Below, in pieces: positions 8,701-17,015 of a stretch of DNA of 64,000 bases. The notes beneath the pieces were generated by a model that ran no database searches, had not been told where the DNA came from, and worked only from the letters and a program-made list of their open reading frames with translations. The position numbers were made by a program, and so were the translations under genes. The DNA comes from Bacillus massilioanorexius (GTDB lineage Bacteria; Bacillota; Bacilli; Bacillales; DSM-1321), in NCBI RefSeq assembly GCF_902374955.1, contig NZ_CABKRX010000051.1, positions 1 through 64,000 on the forward strand, written 5' to 3'. Each line of letters starts with the position of its first letter. Position 1 is the first letter of the stretch.

Positions 8701-9072
8701 TTATAAGGAATCTACATCCTTTTCGTTGTCATCTAAAAATATCTCTTTCGTTTCTTTAACAGTGGCTTTTACTTGAGGAGGAATTTCTTTAAGAACTTCC
8801 ACTTGATTCGTAATAAACGCAACATCCTCTGTAATTGTTTCAATGGTTGTCCGAATTTTATCCGACGTTTCTTTTACTTGTGAAATGATATGTTCTGGAT
8901 TTTCAATTACTTCCCGTGCATTTCTATACCCTTTTTTTGCACATTCAATCGTTTTTTCTCTAGTATTTCGATCTAACATACTAATTGCTGCACCAGCAAG
9001 CGCCCCAAGCAAAATACCTTGAAGTAAACGACTCTTTTTCTTATTAGTATATGTAGTCTCCTCATGATTCAT
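8701..9072 (-). CDS. yfkI: YtxH-domain stress-type protein
   Basis: A 123-residue protein with a short positively charged start, a small Gly/Ala-rich hydrophobic segment (LLQGILLGALAGAAISML, residues 17-34) and a long charged amphipathic tail rich in Glu, Lys and Thr. This is the layout of YtxH-type proteins: membrane-anchored with a coiled-coil tail. It sits 21 bases after yfkJ, suggesting one transcript. The symbol is by position; sequence similarity to YfkI itself could not be tested. Confidence 0.7.
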   Translation of the reverse strand: MNHEETTYTNKKKSRLLQGILLGALAGAAISMLDRNTREKTIECAKKGYRNAREVIENPEHIISQVKETSDKIRTTIETITEDVAFITNQVEVLKEIPPQVKATVKETKEIFLDDNEKDVDSL

Positions 9073-9093
9073 GTTTCATTAACCTCTCCTTCA

Positions 9094-9567
9094 TTATTTA
9101 ATTTGATGCTCTCTTTTTATTTTCTCTAGCAATTGCTGACACCCTTCATTTACTAAGTTATATACTTCTTCAAAATTACCTGTAAAATAAGGATCTGGTA
9201 CGTCCTTGTTTTTCGCAGTTGGTACAAGATCTAATAATCTTGTTACAAACGCATTTGAATTCCCTTTTAAGAATTTCTTCATATTTTTAATATTGCTTTC
9301 ATCCATACCTATAATATATTGAAATTGTTCATAATCATTGGCAGTAAATTGACGTGCTTGCATGCCTTCATAACTAATACCTTTTTCATCTAATAAAGCA
9401 CGAGTTCCTTGATGAGGAATTTGTCCAATATGCCAATCCCCTGTTCCAGCCGAATCTATAGTAATTAATTTTTCTAAGCCTTCCCTTTTTACAAGATCAC
9501 GAAACATTGCTTCCGCCATTGGTGAACGACAAATGTTCCCTAAACACACAAACAATACTTTTACCAA
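9094..9567 (-). CDS. yfkJ: Low-molecular-weight protein-tyrosine phosphatase
   Basis: A 157-residue cytoplasmic phosphatase. The P-loop VCLGNICRSP near the N terminus contains the nucleophile Cys and the CX5R arrangement. VPDPYFTG carries the Asp that acts as general acid. I chose the TTG at 9567, preceded by TAGGAG at 10 bases, which starts the protein as MVKVLFVCLGN and gives the usual family length; a start at 9606 would add 13 unlikely residues. In Bacillus subtilis YfkJ dephosphorylates tyrosine and is stress-linked. Confidence 0.88.
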   Translation of the reverse strand: MVKVLFVCLGNICRSPMAEAMFRDLVKREGLEKLITIDSAGTGDWHIGQIPHQGTRALLDEKGISYEGMQARQFTANDYEQFQYIIGMDESNIKNMKKFLKGNSNAFVTRLLDLVPTAKNKDVPDPYFTGNFEEVYNLVNEGCQQLLEKIKREHQIK

Positions 9568-9828
9568 AATATTCACACTCCTACAATTGTTAATGCCTAT
9601 ATACATATTAGTATATTTCCAATCACTTTTTACTATTTTTCATCAAATTAATTATTATTTTAATAAAAAGCTTTATTAAATACGAATAAGAATGAAACAA
9701 AGCAATTCAAAAAACAAAATCAGTTTTGTTTTTATAGATATCTTGGCTTTGGGAACAGCTTGTCATTGACAGATGATTGGAATTATGAAAGTATGAAATG
9801 AAATGATATAGGGGAAAGGAAGAACTAG

Positions 9829-10050
9829 ATGGATTTATCTCAAAACACACCAGAAAATGTTGAATATATGATTGAAAAAATTAAAGAAAAACTACGAATG
9901 ATGAATATTGAAGCTGTAAAATCTAGTCATTTTAACAGTGATATGTACGAAGAGCTTCATGATTTATATACCATGGTAATGAAAAAGGATAGTTTTAGTC
10001 CAAGTGTTATGGAAGCCATTGCCGCAGAGCTTGGTAACTTAAAGAAATAA
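9829..10050 (+). CDS. yfkK: DUF1128 protein YfkK
   Basis: A 73-residue soluble helical protein. The sequence begins MDLSQNTPENVEYMIEKIK and ends AIAAELGNLKK, matching the DUF1128 family and its place next to yfkJ in Bacillus subtilis. Function unknown. GGGGAAAGGAAG precedes the ATG. It is divergent from yfkJ and has its own terminator. Confidence 0.85.
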   Translation: MDLSQNTPENVEYMIEKIKEKLRMMNIEAVKSSHFNSDMYEELHDLYTMVMKKDSFSPSVMEAIAAELGNLKK

Positions 10051-10074
10051 ACCAACGCTTTATCATTCTCATAT

Positions 10075-10113
10075 AAAAGGAGGAGTCTACTTATAGGCTC
10101 CTCCTTTTTATCT
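10075..10113 (+). terminator. Terminator after yfkK
   Basis: AAAGGAGGAGTC pairs with GGCTCCTCCTTT (allowing one wobble), followed by a T run. Confidence 0.85.
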
Positions 10114-10290
10114 TCTTATAGAACCTTTTTTACTATTTAAGCTGAACTATTTTTTAAGTATTTTCAATAATTTCCTTCATTTTCAAATTATCTTGCCGAT
10201 AATCAACTATATTTGTATTTTTTTCAAAACTCAGGATTATTATACTACTCTCTATTTCCATTACAAATTCTTAAAAAGGAGGAAAGCCTC

Positions 10291-11991
10291 TTGAAGACAT
10301 TTCACAACTTAAAAATCTCTTCGAAAGTAAACATTATCGTTCTCACTGCACTTTTATTATTTGCAATCATTGTAGGTTTGTTGATTATTTGGAAGGTCGA
10401 TGCATCTATTAGAACCATAGGTCTAGAAAAAGTAAAAACTGATATTGAGCTTGGTTATAAAACCATTGAAACAAAATATCGTGGTTATTGGCGAATAGAA
10501 AATGATCAACTGTATAAAGGTGATATCAGAATTAGCAATAATGGAGAATTCCTAAGCTATATTAGTAAAGTCACAAATGACAATGTATCCATTTACTTAA
10601 ATGATAGAATTGCTTCAACTACTTTAGAGAAAAATGGGAAAAAATTATATGGACTAAAAGCTCCAAAAGAGGTTATAGAAAAGACGCTTAAAAAAGGAGA
10701 AACCTATTTTGGCGAAACAACAATTGATGGTGTTTCCTATCAAGCTGGTTACAAACCAATCAAAGATGTTCGTGGAAACATTATTGGCTTATGGCATGTC
10801 AGTGCACCAATAACAATGGTTGATGATATTATTGAACAAGTTTTCTATGTGATATTAATTAGCTCCATTGCACTAATTATCATTTCTTTTGTTCTTGTCA
10901 TGCTTTTTACAAATACTATAAAGAAACGTTTAAAAAATATTTCTTTAGCAATGGATTATGCTGGACACGGAGACTTCACACACACATTAAACGATTCACA
11001 TAAAGATGAAATAGGATTACTTTCTCAGAGCTATATGTCCATGCGTGATCAATTGTCTAAACTGCTCATTCATATTAAAGGGAATTCAGAATTAGTGGCT
11101 GCCTCTGCTGAACAGCTTAATGCAAGTTCTGAAGAAACGAGTAAAGCTACTGACTCTATATCCGCTTCGATACAAGATGTAGCTGCATCGTCAGATTCAC
11201 AAATCGAACACGTGAAAATTCTTGAAAGTACAAGTACAACAATGGTAGAAAACATCAATAAAATTTCTCAAGTTTCAACCACCATTCTGAAAGATTCTGA
11301 AGCGAATGCGAGCGAAGCCTTACAAGGCGGAGAAATGATGAATCGAACTATGAAACAAGTTAATCTCATCAATGATACAACGCAAAACTCTTCGAAGATT
11401 ATTCATCACTTGGGAGAGAAATCAAAAGAAATAAATAGCATTATCAATATTATTACTGAAATTGCTGAGCAAACGAATCTTCTAGCTTTAAACGCAGCAA
11501 TCGAAGCTGCTCGCGCCGGTGAACAAGGTCGAGGTTTCTCCGTCGTTGCGGATGAAGTACGAAAACTTGCTGAACAATCCAATCAATCAGCCAATCAAAT
11601 TAAAGAATTAATTAATGACATTCAGCTAGATATTAACGAATCTGTTATTTCAATGGATGAAGGACGAACTGCTATCAAAGAGGGGCTTCATTTAGCATCT
11701 CAAGCACATACCTCTTTAATCTCCATTAGCGATTCTGTACAGAATATGTTTACACAAGTACAAAATGTATCTAGTGCCATTAATGAAATTCAAATAGGCA
11801 CAAAAGAAATGGATAAAGTAGTTCAATTTACAGTTAAACATATTGACAATACATCCGAATTGACTCAAACAGTTGCTGCCTCAGCAGAAGAACAAAATGC
11901 AGCAATGCAAGAAGTTTCTGCTTCTGCACATGCATTGAGTAAACTTTCAGAGGAACTAGCAGATTCGATCAAAAGCTTTAAATTTGAATAA
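10291..11991 (+). CDS. Methyl-accepting chemotaxis receptor
   Basis: A 566-residue membrane chemoreceptor. The TTG at 10291 has AAAGGAGG 7 bases before it and starts the protein directly ahead of transmembrane helix 1 (about residues 17-38); a start at 10213 has no such support. An extracellular sensor of about 145 residues follows, probably a single Cache fold (SYQAGYKPIKD, GLWHVSAPI). A second helix lies near residue 190, then a HAMP linker and the signalling domain. The hairpin tip AIEAARAGEQGRGFSVVADE is nearly invariant in the family. Ligand unknown. MotAB lies 1 kb away. Confidence 0.9.
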   Translation: MKTFHNLKISSKVNIIVLTALLLFAIIVGLLIIWKVDASIRTIGLEKVKTDIELGYKTIETKYRGYWRIENDQLYKGDIRISNNGEFLSYISKVTNDNVSIYLNDRIASTTLEKNGKKLYGLKAPKEVIEKTLKKGETYFGETTIDGVSYQAGYKPIKDVRGNIIGLWHVSAPITMVDDIIEQVFYVILISSIALIIISFVLVMLFTNTIKKRLKNISLAMDYAGHGDFTHTLNDSHKDEIGLLSQSYMSMRDQLSKLLIHIKGNSELVAASAEQLNASSEETSKATDSISASIQDVAASSDSQIEHVKILESTSTTMVENINKISQVSTTILKDSEANASEALQGGEMMNRTMKQVNLINDTTQNSSKIIHHLGEKSKEINSIINIITEIAEQTNLLALNAAIEAARAGEQGRGFSVVADEVRKLAEQSNQSANQIKELINDIQLDINESVISMDEGRTAIKEGLHLASQAHTSLISISDSVQNMFTQVQNVSSAINEIQIGTKEMDKVVQFTVKHIDNTSELTQTVAASAEEQNAAMQEVSASAHALSKLSEELADSIKSFKFE

Positions 11992-12008
11992 ATCTCTACC
12001 TCTTTTCT

Positions 12009-12040
12009 GGTTGCCTGAAATTCATCGGGCAACCTTTTCT
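12009..12040 (+). terminator. Terminator after the chemoreceptor
   Basis: GGTTGCC pairs with GGCAACC, followed by TTTTCT. Confidence 0.75.
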
Positions 12041-12130
12041 CAATCCTCCCCTTACTGTCTCTTCGTGAAATATCCAAAATATGTTATCTTTAATATAAGT
12101 CTTATACGATTATTTCTATAAGGAGGTTGA

Positions 12131-12535
12131 ATGATGCATCACAAGCATGCTGTAATCTTATTTGATGGCGAATGTAATTTTTGCAGTAAAAGTGTTCAAT
12201 TTATTATTGCTCGAGATCGAAAAGAATACTTTTTATTTGCATCTTTACAAAGTGAAATAGGTCAAAATTTATTAAAGACATATTTATTGCCAACAGATTG
12301 TAATAGCTTTGTACTAATAGAAAATAATCAAGCTTACACGGAATCGCTGGCAGCAATAAGAGTTTGTCGACATCTAGATGGTTGGTGGAAGGTCTTCGTT
12401 ATTGGAATCGTTATCCCAGCTCCAATTCGCAACTTTTTCTATAAAACACTCGCCAAATACCGTTATAAATGGTGGGGGCAGTCATCATCTTGCATGTTTC
12501 CAACAAATGATTTAAAAAGAAGATTTCTTTCCTAA
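12131..12535 (+). CDS. DCC-family thiol-disulfide oxidoreductase-like protein
   Basis: A 134-residue protein of the DUF393/DCC family. The defining motif FDGECNFC (DGxCxxC) is at about residues 11-18, so the two Cys could act as a redox pair in a thioredoxin-like fold. A hydrophobic segment near residues 90-105 (VFVIGIVIPAPIRNFFY) is typical of the family. Physiological substrate unknown. TAAGGAGG sets the start at one of two adjacent ATGs. Single-gene unit. Confidence 0.8.
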   Translation: MMHHKHAVILFDGECNFCSKSVQFIIARDRKEYFLFASLQSEIGQNLLKTYLLPTDCNSFVLIENNQAYTESLAAIRVCRHLDGWWKVFVIGIVIPAPIRNFFYKTLAKYRYKWWGQSSSCMFPTNDLKRRFLS

Positions 12536-12695
12536 AACTCCTCCCATTTCAATGTTAGTTCAATAGAAAAACAAGATATTTGTCGAACGAATTTATGAAC
12601 TTTTCGTTACAAAAATATGTATTTTTTGTTAATTTTACAATATAATAGAAATATCAAAGAGGACTACTCTTTAGGTAATTTCAGGAGGAATGGAT

Positions 12696-12809
12696 ATGAC
12701 ATTTCTTCACATTTTAAACTATTCAATCCCAATTGTATGTATGATTGGATTGGGCCTTTGGATAGATCGCTTATGTAAGTCAGAAGAGGTAGAAGATGCA
12801 AATGAGTAA
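12696..12809 (+). CDS. Small single-span membrane protein (37 residues)
   Basis: The ATG at 12696 follows AGGAGG by 7 bases. The product begins MTFLHILNYSIPIVCMIGLG, forming one hydrophobic helix, then WIDRLCK and a short acidic tail. An overlapping ATG at 12690 is only one base from the AGGAGG and was rejected. A good terminator follows at 12865. I do not recognise the family; a short regulatory membrane peptide is possible, but nothing shows its role. Confidence 0.6.
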   Translation: MTFLHILNYSIPIVCMIGLGLWIDRLCKSEEVEDANE

Positions 12810-12864
12810 CCCTTTATGACATTATTCATGTCATTTAAGTTCACCTTATAATTCCCCATTATTA

Positions 12865-12896
12865 TGCCATGGCCATAGAGTCATGGTATTTTTTTG
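12865..12896 (+). terminator. Terminator after the 37-residue membrane protein
   Basis: ATGCCATG pairs with CATGGTAT (one wobble) and is followed by six T. Confidence 0.75.
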
Positions 12897-12925
12897 TCCA
12901 TACCTATTCTTCAATTCGTTAACCC

Positions 12926-12985
12926 TAAAAAAGGATAAAGGCATTTCAAAAGTGATTAAAAATCATATTTGAAATGCCCTTATCC
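12926..12985 (-). terminator. Terminator after motB
   Basis: GGATAAGGGCATTTCAAA pairs with TTTGAAATGCCTTTATCC with one wobble, followed on the minus strand by a T run (12926-12932). The loop AAGTGATTAAAAATCA resembles the core of the dispersed repeat. Confidence 0.8.
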
Positions 12986-12992
12986 CTATATA

Positions 12993-13763
12993 CTACTTAT
13001 TTAATTCTGTTCTTGGAGAAATTAGTATTTCAACACGCCTATTTTTGGCTCTACCTTCTTTTGTATCATTAGGAGCAATAGGTTTAAATTCACCAAAGCC
13101 CTTCGCACTAAACCATTCAGGATCTAAATCCTTATTTTCAAGTAATATTTTCATAAAATTGACTGCACGCATAACACTTAAATCCCAATTAGAAGAAAAT
13201 TTGGATGTTGAAATTGGAACATTATCTGTATGTCCACTAATGATGATACTTCTCGGTGGGTCCATCACTATTAAATCTGCAATTTCATGAGCAAATTGTT
13301 TATCAACTTCTCTTACATCTGCACTACCAGATTCGAATAATACATTGTCCCGAATAGAAACTAACAAACCTTCACCAGTTAAAGTAGTAGACAATTTATC
13401 TGACATATCATTCTTTTTAATATATTGGTTCACTCTATTTTGTAACTCAGATAATTCTTTTTTATCCTTTTCTCCAAGATTATTTTCTTTATTTTTGTCA
13501 CCTATTAAATAACCTTCTTTATCACTTTTTGTTGAATGGTCACCAGATTCCATCGGACTAGTAAATTCCATGACACCCGTGCCACCTACGAAAACATCGT
13601 TAAACGCACGAGATAATTTTTGAAATTTATTTGCGTCAATCGAACTCATGGAAAAAAGAACAACAAATAGTGCTAATAGTAGCGTTAATATATCTGCATA
13701 TGGAAGTAGCCATGATTCGCTCATATGCTCCTCATGTTTTTTCTTCTTTTTCCTTCTAGCCAT
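12993..13763 (-). CDS. motB: Flagellar motor stator protein MotB
   Basis: A 256-residue stator subunit. A Lys-rich start (residues 3-9) is followed by a single helix with PYADILTLLLALF; D24 is the proton-carrying residue. The C-terminal OmpA-like peptidoglycan-binding domain shows SGHTDNVPISTSKFSSNWDL and ends in KNRRVEILISP. The helix sequence fits H+-type MotB better than Na+-type MotS. Its start overlaps the motA stop by 8 bases, implying translational coupling. Confidence 0.93.
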   Translation of the reverse strand: MARRKKKKKHEEHMSESWLLPYADILTLLLALFVVLFSMSSIDANKFQKLSRAFNDVFVGGTGVMEFTSPMESGDHSTKSDKEGYLIGDKNKENNLGEKDKKELSELQNRVNQYIKKNDMSDKLSTTLTGEGLLVSIRDNVLFESGSADVREVDKQFAHEIADLIVMDPPRSIIISGHTDNVPISTSKFSSNWDLSVMRAVNFMKILLENKDLDPEWFSAKGFGEFKPIAPNDTKEGRAKNRRVEILISPRTELNK

Positions 13764-14547
13764 TACGCTTCACTTCGCCTTCTAACCATTTTTTTCGATC
13801 TCCGGCTGGCAAATACGAAGTAAGTTTTTGCTCTATCGTTCTTGGTGCCTCTCCTTCTATAATTGATAAGATTCCTTCAATCATCATATTTTTTATATGA
13901 ACTTCTCTTAAAGATTTACGTCTTAACTTATTCGCAAATGGGTGCCATAACACATATCCTGTAAAAATCCCTAATAATGTAGCTACAAAGGCAGCAGATA
14001 TCGCAAGACTAAGTTCATCTGAGTCTCCCATATTAGATAGAGCTGAAATCAAACCTACAACCGCTCCCAATACTCCAAGAGTTGGGGCATAAGTTCCTGC
14101 TTGTGAGAAAATGGCTGCAGCTGATTGATGTCTTTCTTCCATAGCCTCTATTTCTTCTGATAATATATCTCTTATGTAATCCGCACTTTGACCTTCAACG
14201 GCTAAATTTAAACCATTTTTTAAGAAAGGATCATCAACTTGTTCTGAAATTCCTTCAAGTGCTAATAAACCTTCTTTTCTAGCAATAACAGCCCATTCAG
14301 AAAATGTACTAATCAATTCTTCTGGGGATACTAGTTTTTTTTCTGTAAAAATAATCTTAAATAAAGCTGGTAATTTTTTTAATTCACTAGCAGGGAATGC
14401 AATTGTAATAACCGCTATTGTTCCTACTAAAATAATTAGTATTGCTGCTGGATTTATTAGTGCTGATAGATGAACACCTTTTAATACCATCCCAACACCA
14501 ATAGCAAGAATACCTAATATCACACCAATTATTGATGTCTTATCCAT
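13756..14547 (-). CDS. motA: Flagellar motor stator protein MotA
   Basis: A 263-residue, four-helix stator subunit that forms the ion channel with MotB. Helices 3 and 4 contain TYAPTLGVLGAVVGLISAL and AISAAFVATLLGIFTGYV, with the conserved Pro and Gly residues of the family. The large cytoplasmic loop between helices 2 and 3 has the charged residues that contact the rotor. GGGTGAGG precedes the ATG. First gene of a two-gene operon. Confidence 0.93.
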   Translation of the reverse strand: MDKTSIIGVILGILAIGVGMVLKGVHLSALINPAAILIILVGTIAVITIAFPASELKKLPALFKIIFTEKKLVSPEELISTFSEWAVIARKEGLLALEGISEQVDDPFLKNGLNLAVEGQSADYIRDILSEEIEAMEERHQSAAAIFSQAGTYAPTLGVLGAVVGLISALSNMGDSDELSLAISAAFVATLLGIFTGYVLWHPFANKLRRKSLREVHIKNMMIEGILSIIEGEAPRTIEQKLTSYLPAGDRKKWLEGEVKRNG

Positions 14548-14722
14548 TTACCTCACCCGACTCTTTATAATTTCTTTTCTACATATCATATCGGTAGAAA
14601 TGTTAAATAAATGAGAGGTTTTAATAAAATTTCTTTGTCTTACAAATATTTATAGTATTTTTTCCAAAAAATAGTTCTTTCGTATTCGTAAAAAACGACT
14701 ATCTCTTTATTGCTTAAAATTT

Positions 14723-14762
14723 AAAAAACAGACTACCTAAATCTAAGTAATCTGTTTTCTTA
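14723..14762 (-). terminator. Terminator after ldh
   Basis: AAACAGATTACTTAG and CTAAG/GTAGTCTGTTT form an imperfect stem, followed on the minus strand by a T run. Confidence 0.7.
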
Positions 14763-14783
14763 AATGAGGCAAGAATCGTTTTA

Positions 14784-15734
14784 TTAATAACCGATAGATG
14801 CCATATATTCTTTTAATATTTTATTTGATTGATCAAATTTAGCCTTTTCCTCATCTGTTAAATTCAGCTCAACCACTTCTTGTACCCCTTGTCGTGTTAA
14901 AATAACTGGAACTCCAGTGGCGATATTATCATACCCATACTCCCCATCAAGTATTGTCGATACGGCAATAATTTTATGATCATCATTAAAAATAGAACGA
15001 GTTATAGATGCTAGCGCACAACCTATACCATAATATGTTGTTCCTTTTCGGTTTAAGATTTCAAAGCCTGCTTTTCGAACTTGATCAATAATTTCATCTA
15101 AATCAAGATGACCTAGCATTTCTTTATGCTCCTCTAAAATTTGCATAAATGGCTTTCCACCAATCGTTAAATGTGACCATGCAACAAATTGAGAATCACC
15201 ATGCTCTCCTAATGTATATCCGTTGATACTTCTTGGATCAACTTTAATATGCTGTGATAGAATAGATTTCAAACGAGAGGAATCTAATGATGTACCTGTT
15301 CCAAGAACCTGATTACGAGGGAGTCCAGATTCTTTCCACACTTGATATGTAATAATGTCGACAGGGTTAGAAGCCACTAAAAAGATACCATCAAATCCGC
15401 TTTTCATAACCCCTTCTACGACAGATTTAGCAATTTTTGAACTTAGCTCTAAAGTATCTAAACGTGTTTGACCTGGCTTAGGTGGGCCTCCTGCTGTAAT
15501 GATGACAATGTCCATATCCTTACAATCTTTATAATCTCCGACGGATACTTTTGTACGTGAAGTAGTAAAATCTACACAGTGTTGTAAATCCATTGCTTCA
15601 CCTAATGCTCTCTCTTTATTAATATCTATAAGAACTAACTCATCACAAATGTTTTGGTTAACTAAAGAATAACCTGCGCTTGCTCCTACAAAACCAGTAC
15701 CTACTATTGCTACTTTTCTCGTTGAATATTTCAT
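14784..15734 (-). CDS. ldh: L-lactate dehydrogenase
   Basis: A 316-residue NAD-dependent enzyme that reduces pyruvate to L-lactate to regenerate NAD+. The nucleotide-binding GTGFVGASAGYSL is at the N terminus. GGPPKPGQTRLD carries the mobile-loop Arg, VASNPVDI the NAD-contacting segment, and GEHGDSQF the catalytic His. The family distinction from malate dehydrogenase rests on the Gln before TR. Together with pflB 1.3 kb away this suggests mixed-acid fermentation. A Rex-like half site lies upstream. Confidence 0.93.
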   Translation of the reverse strand: MKYSTRKVAIVGTGFVGASAGYSLVNQNICDELVLIDINKERALGEAMDLQHCVDFTTSRTKVSVGDYKDCKDMDIVIITAGGPPKPGQTRLDTLELSSKIAKSVVEGVMKSGFDGIFLVASNPVDIITYQVWKESGLPRNQVLGTGTSLDSSRLKSILSQHIKVDPRSINGYTLGEHGDSQFVAWSHLTIGGKPFMQILEEHKEMLGHLDLDEIIDQVRKAGFEILNRKGTTYYGIGCALASITRSIFNDDHKIIAVSTILDGEYGYDNIATGVPVILTRQGVQEVVELNLTDEEKAKFDQSNKILKEYMASIGY

Positions 15735-16134
15735 TTCATACCGCCTCTACATAGAATCTTCATTTGGATGTTTCATTAATTACAATACTTTCTGATTATT
15801 CAATATGTGAAATAATGATCAATAATCATCTACAAACATTAATTATATTGACCTATTTTCCTCATGTAAACCGTTCGTTTTAATCTGCTAAAAATTACAC
15901 GATTTTTATATTTTCCTGTTAATTAGCCTTATTATTTCACTAATAACAGGACAAATCATCAAGATTTAATAAAATTCCCCTATCCTACTATCGAAATAAG
16001 ACTATTTATATGACTTCATGTCACATCATGTAATATTTCTGTAATAAAACTTAATAGGTTTGTAAATATAATTGACAGATTTTTTTGTTATATTATTTCT
16101 AGAGCAAGATAATCTAGTAACCTTGGGGGCTTTT
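15735..16134. other. ldh / NlpC intergenic region
   Basis: This 400-base region holds the divergent 5' ends of ldh and the NlpC gene. At 15804-15823 TATGTGAAATAATGATCAATA has one good half (TGTGAAAT) of the Rex redox operator and one poor half. At 15915-15950 CCTGTTAATTAG pairs with CTAATAACAGG with one bulge. TTGACA occurs at 16073 but lacks a good -10 at normal distance. No gene is visible. Confidence 0.4.
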
Positions 16135-16593
16135 ATGAAGAAAATAATAGTTTCATCAGTTTTAGCTTTGTCTTTGATTTCTACCTTTTTATTACCAAAC
16201 TATACAGAAGCAGCATCTACTACAACAGTTGAACAAAATAAGGTCATAAATACCGGGAAAAAATTCATAGGAACTAAATATCGATTTGGTGGAACTACTC
16301 CAAGTGGCTTTGATTGCTCTGGATTTGTTGGCTATACATATAGTAAAGCAATTGGCAAAAAACTACCACGTTCAACTAGCGAACTCTATCAAACAGGTAA
16401 AGCCGTTAGTAAATCTAATCTTCAAGTTGGAGATCTTGTATTCTTCACTACATATAAAAAAGGCGCTTCACATACAGGAATTTACGTAGGTAATAATAAA
16501 TTTATTCACTCCTCTTCTTCTAAAGGAGTAACAATTGATTCCTTATCAAATTCTTACTGGAAGCCAAAATACATCGGCGCAAAAAGAATTTAA
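16135..16593 (+). CDS. Secreted NlpC/P60 peptidoglycan endopeptidase
   Basis: A 152-residue cell-wall hydrolase. I chose the ATG at 16135 after TTGGGGGC because it starts an orthodox signal peptide (MKKIIVSSVLALSLISTFLL) with a likely cleavage after EAA near residue 27. The NlpC/P60 fold follows directly: the nucleophile is C61 in FDCSGFV and the catalytic His is H114 in SHTGIYVG, with H126 next. No SH3 or LysM binding domain is present, so it is a minimal single-domain form. It is expected to cut the gamma-D-Glu peptide bond in wall stems. Confidence 0.88.
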   Translation: MKKIIVSSVLALSLISTFLLPNYTEAASTTTVEQNKVINTGKKFIGTKYRFGGTTPSGFDCSGFVGYTYSKAIGKKLPRSTSELYQTGKAVSKSNLQVGDLVFFTTYKKGASHTGIYVGNNKFIHSSSSKGVTIDSLSNSYWKPKYIGAKRI

Positions 16594-16606
16594 TGATTGA
16601 TTCATA

Positions 16607-16648
16607 TAAAAAGAACCATCTTCATATATTGAAGATGGTTCTTTTTTG
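16607..16648 (+). terminator. Terminator after the NlpC/P60 gene
   Basis: AAGAACCATCTTCA pairs perfectly with TGAAGATGGTTCTT and is followed by T6. Confidence 0.9.
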
Positions 16649-17015
16649 CTTCTATACTTATTACTGTTATACCATAGATATTTATAATTTTTACTTTTTT
16701 ATAATACAGACCATTAATATTTGTAATACAGTAAAGATAAACACCAGAAAAAAAGCACAATTTAAAATATTTTCCTTTGTAACACAACCTGGAAATATTA
16801 ATATGTATATCTAATAATTGTTAAATGTAAGCACTAACAAAAGGGTTTTTCACTATAAAATGTGGAAAAACCCCTCTCTCAAGCTCAATAATTCACAAAT
16901 AGTTCATAAATCCCAAAGTTCAAATACACATTAAGAGTGTATTCTATATTTAGAAACTGTTATATAAACATTTTAATATCTGTTTAATATATAAAGATGG
17001 AAGGTGGAATTCACT
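16649..17015. other. Upstream region of pflB with a hairpin
   Basis: No gene is visible. At 16843-16873 GGGTTTTTCAC pairs with GTGGAAAAACCC, a near-perfect hairpin that may block read-through. Downstream of it lies AT-rich DNA up to the pflB ribosome-binding site, where the promoter must be. Redox or oxygen operators (Rex, Fnr) would be expected, but no convincing palindrome was found. Confidence 0.4.

Noticed and set aside
15804..15824. Full Rex operator before ldh
   Set aside because: Only one half matches TTGTGAAAT; the other half is too different, so it is only mentioned as a half site.
16880..16915. Fnr or Rex site before pflB
   Set aside because: TTCACAA and TTCATAA occur as direct, not inverted, words; no palindrome at the right spacing.
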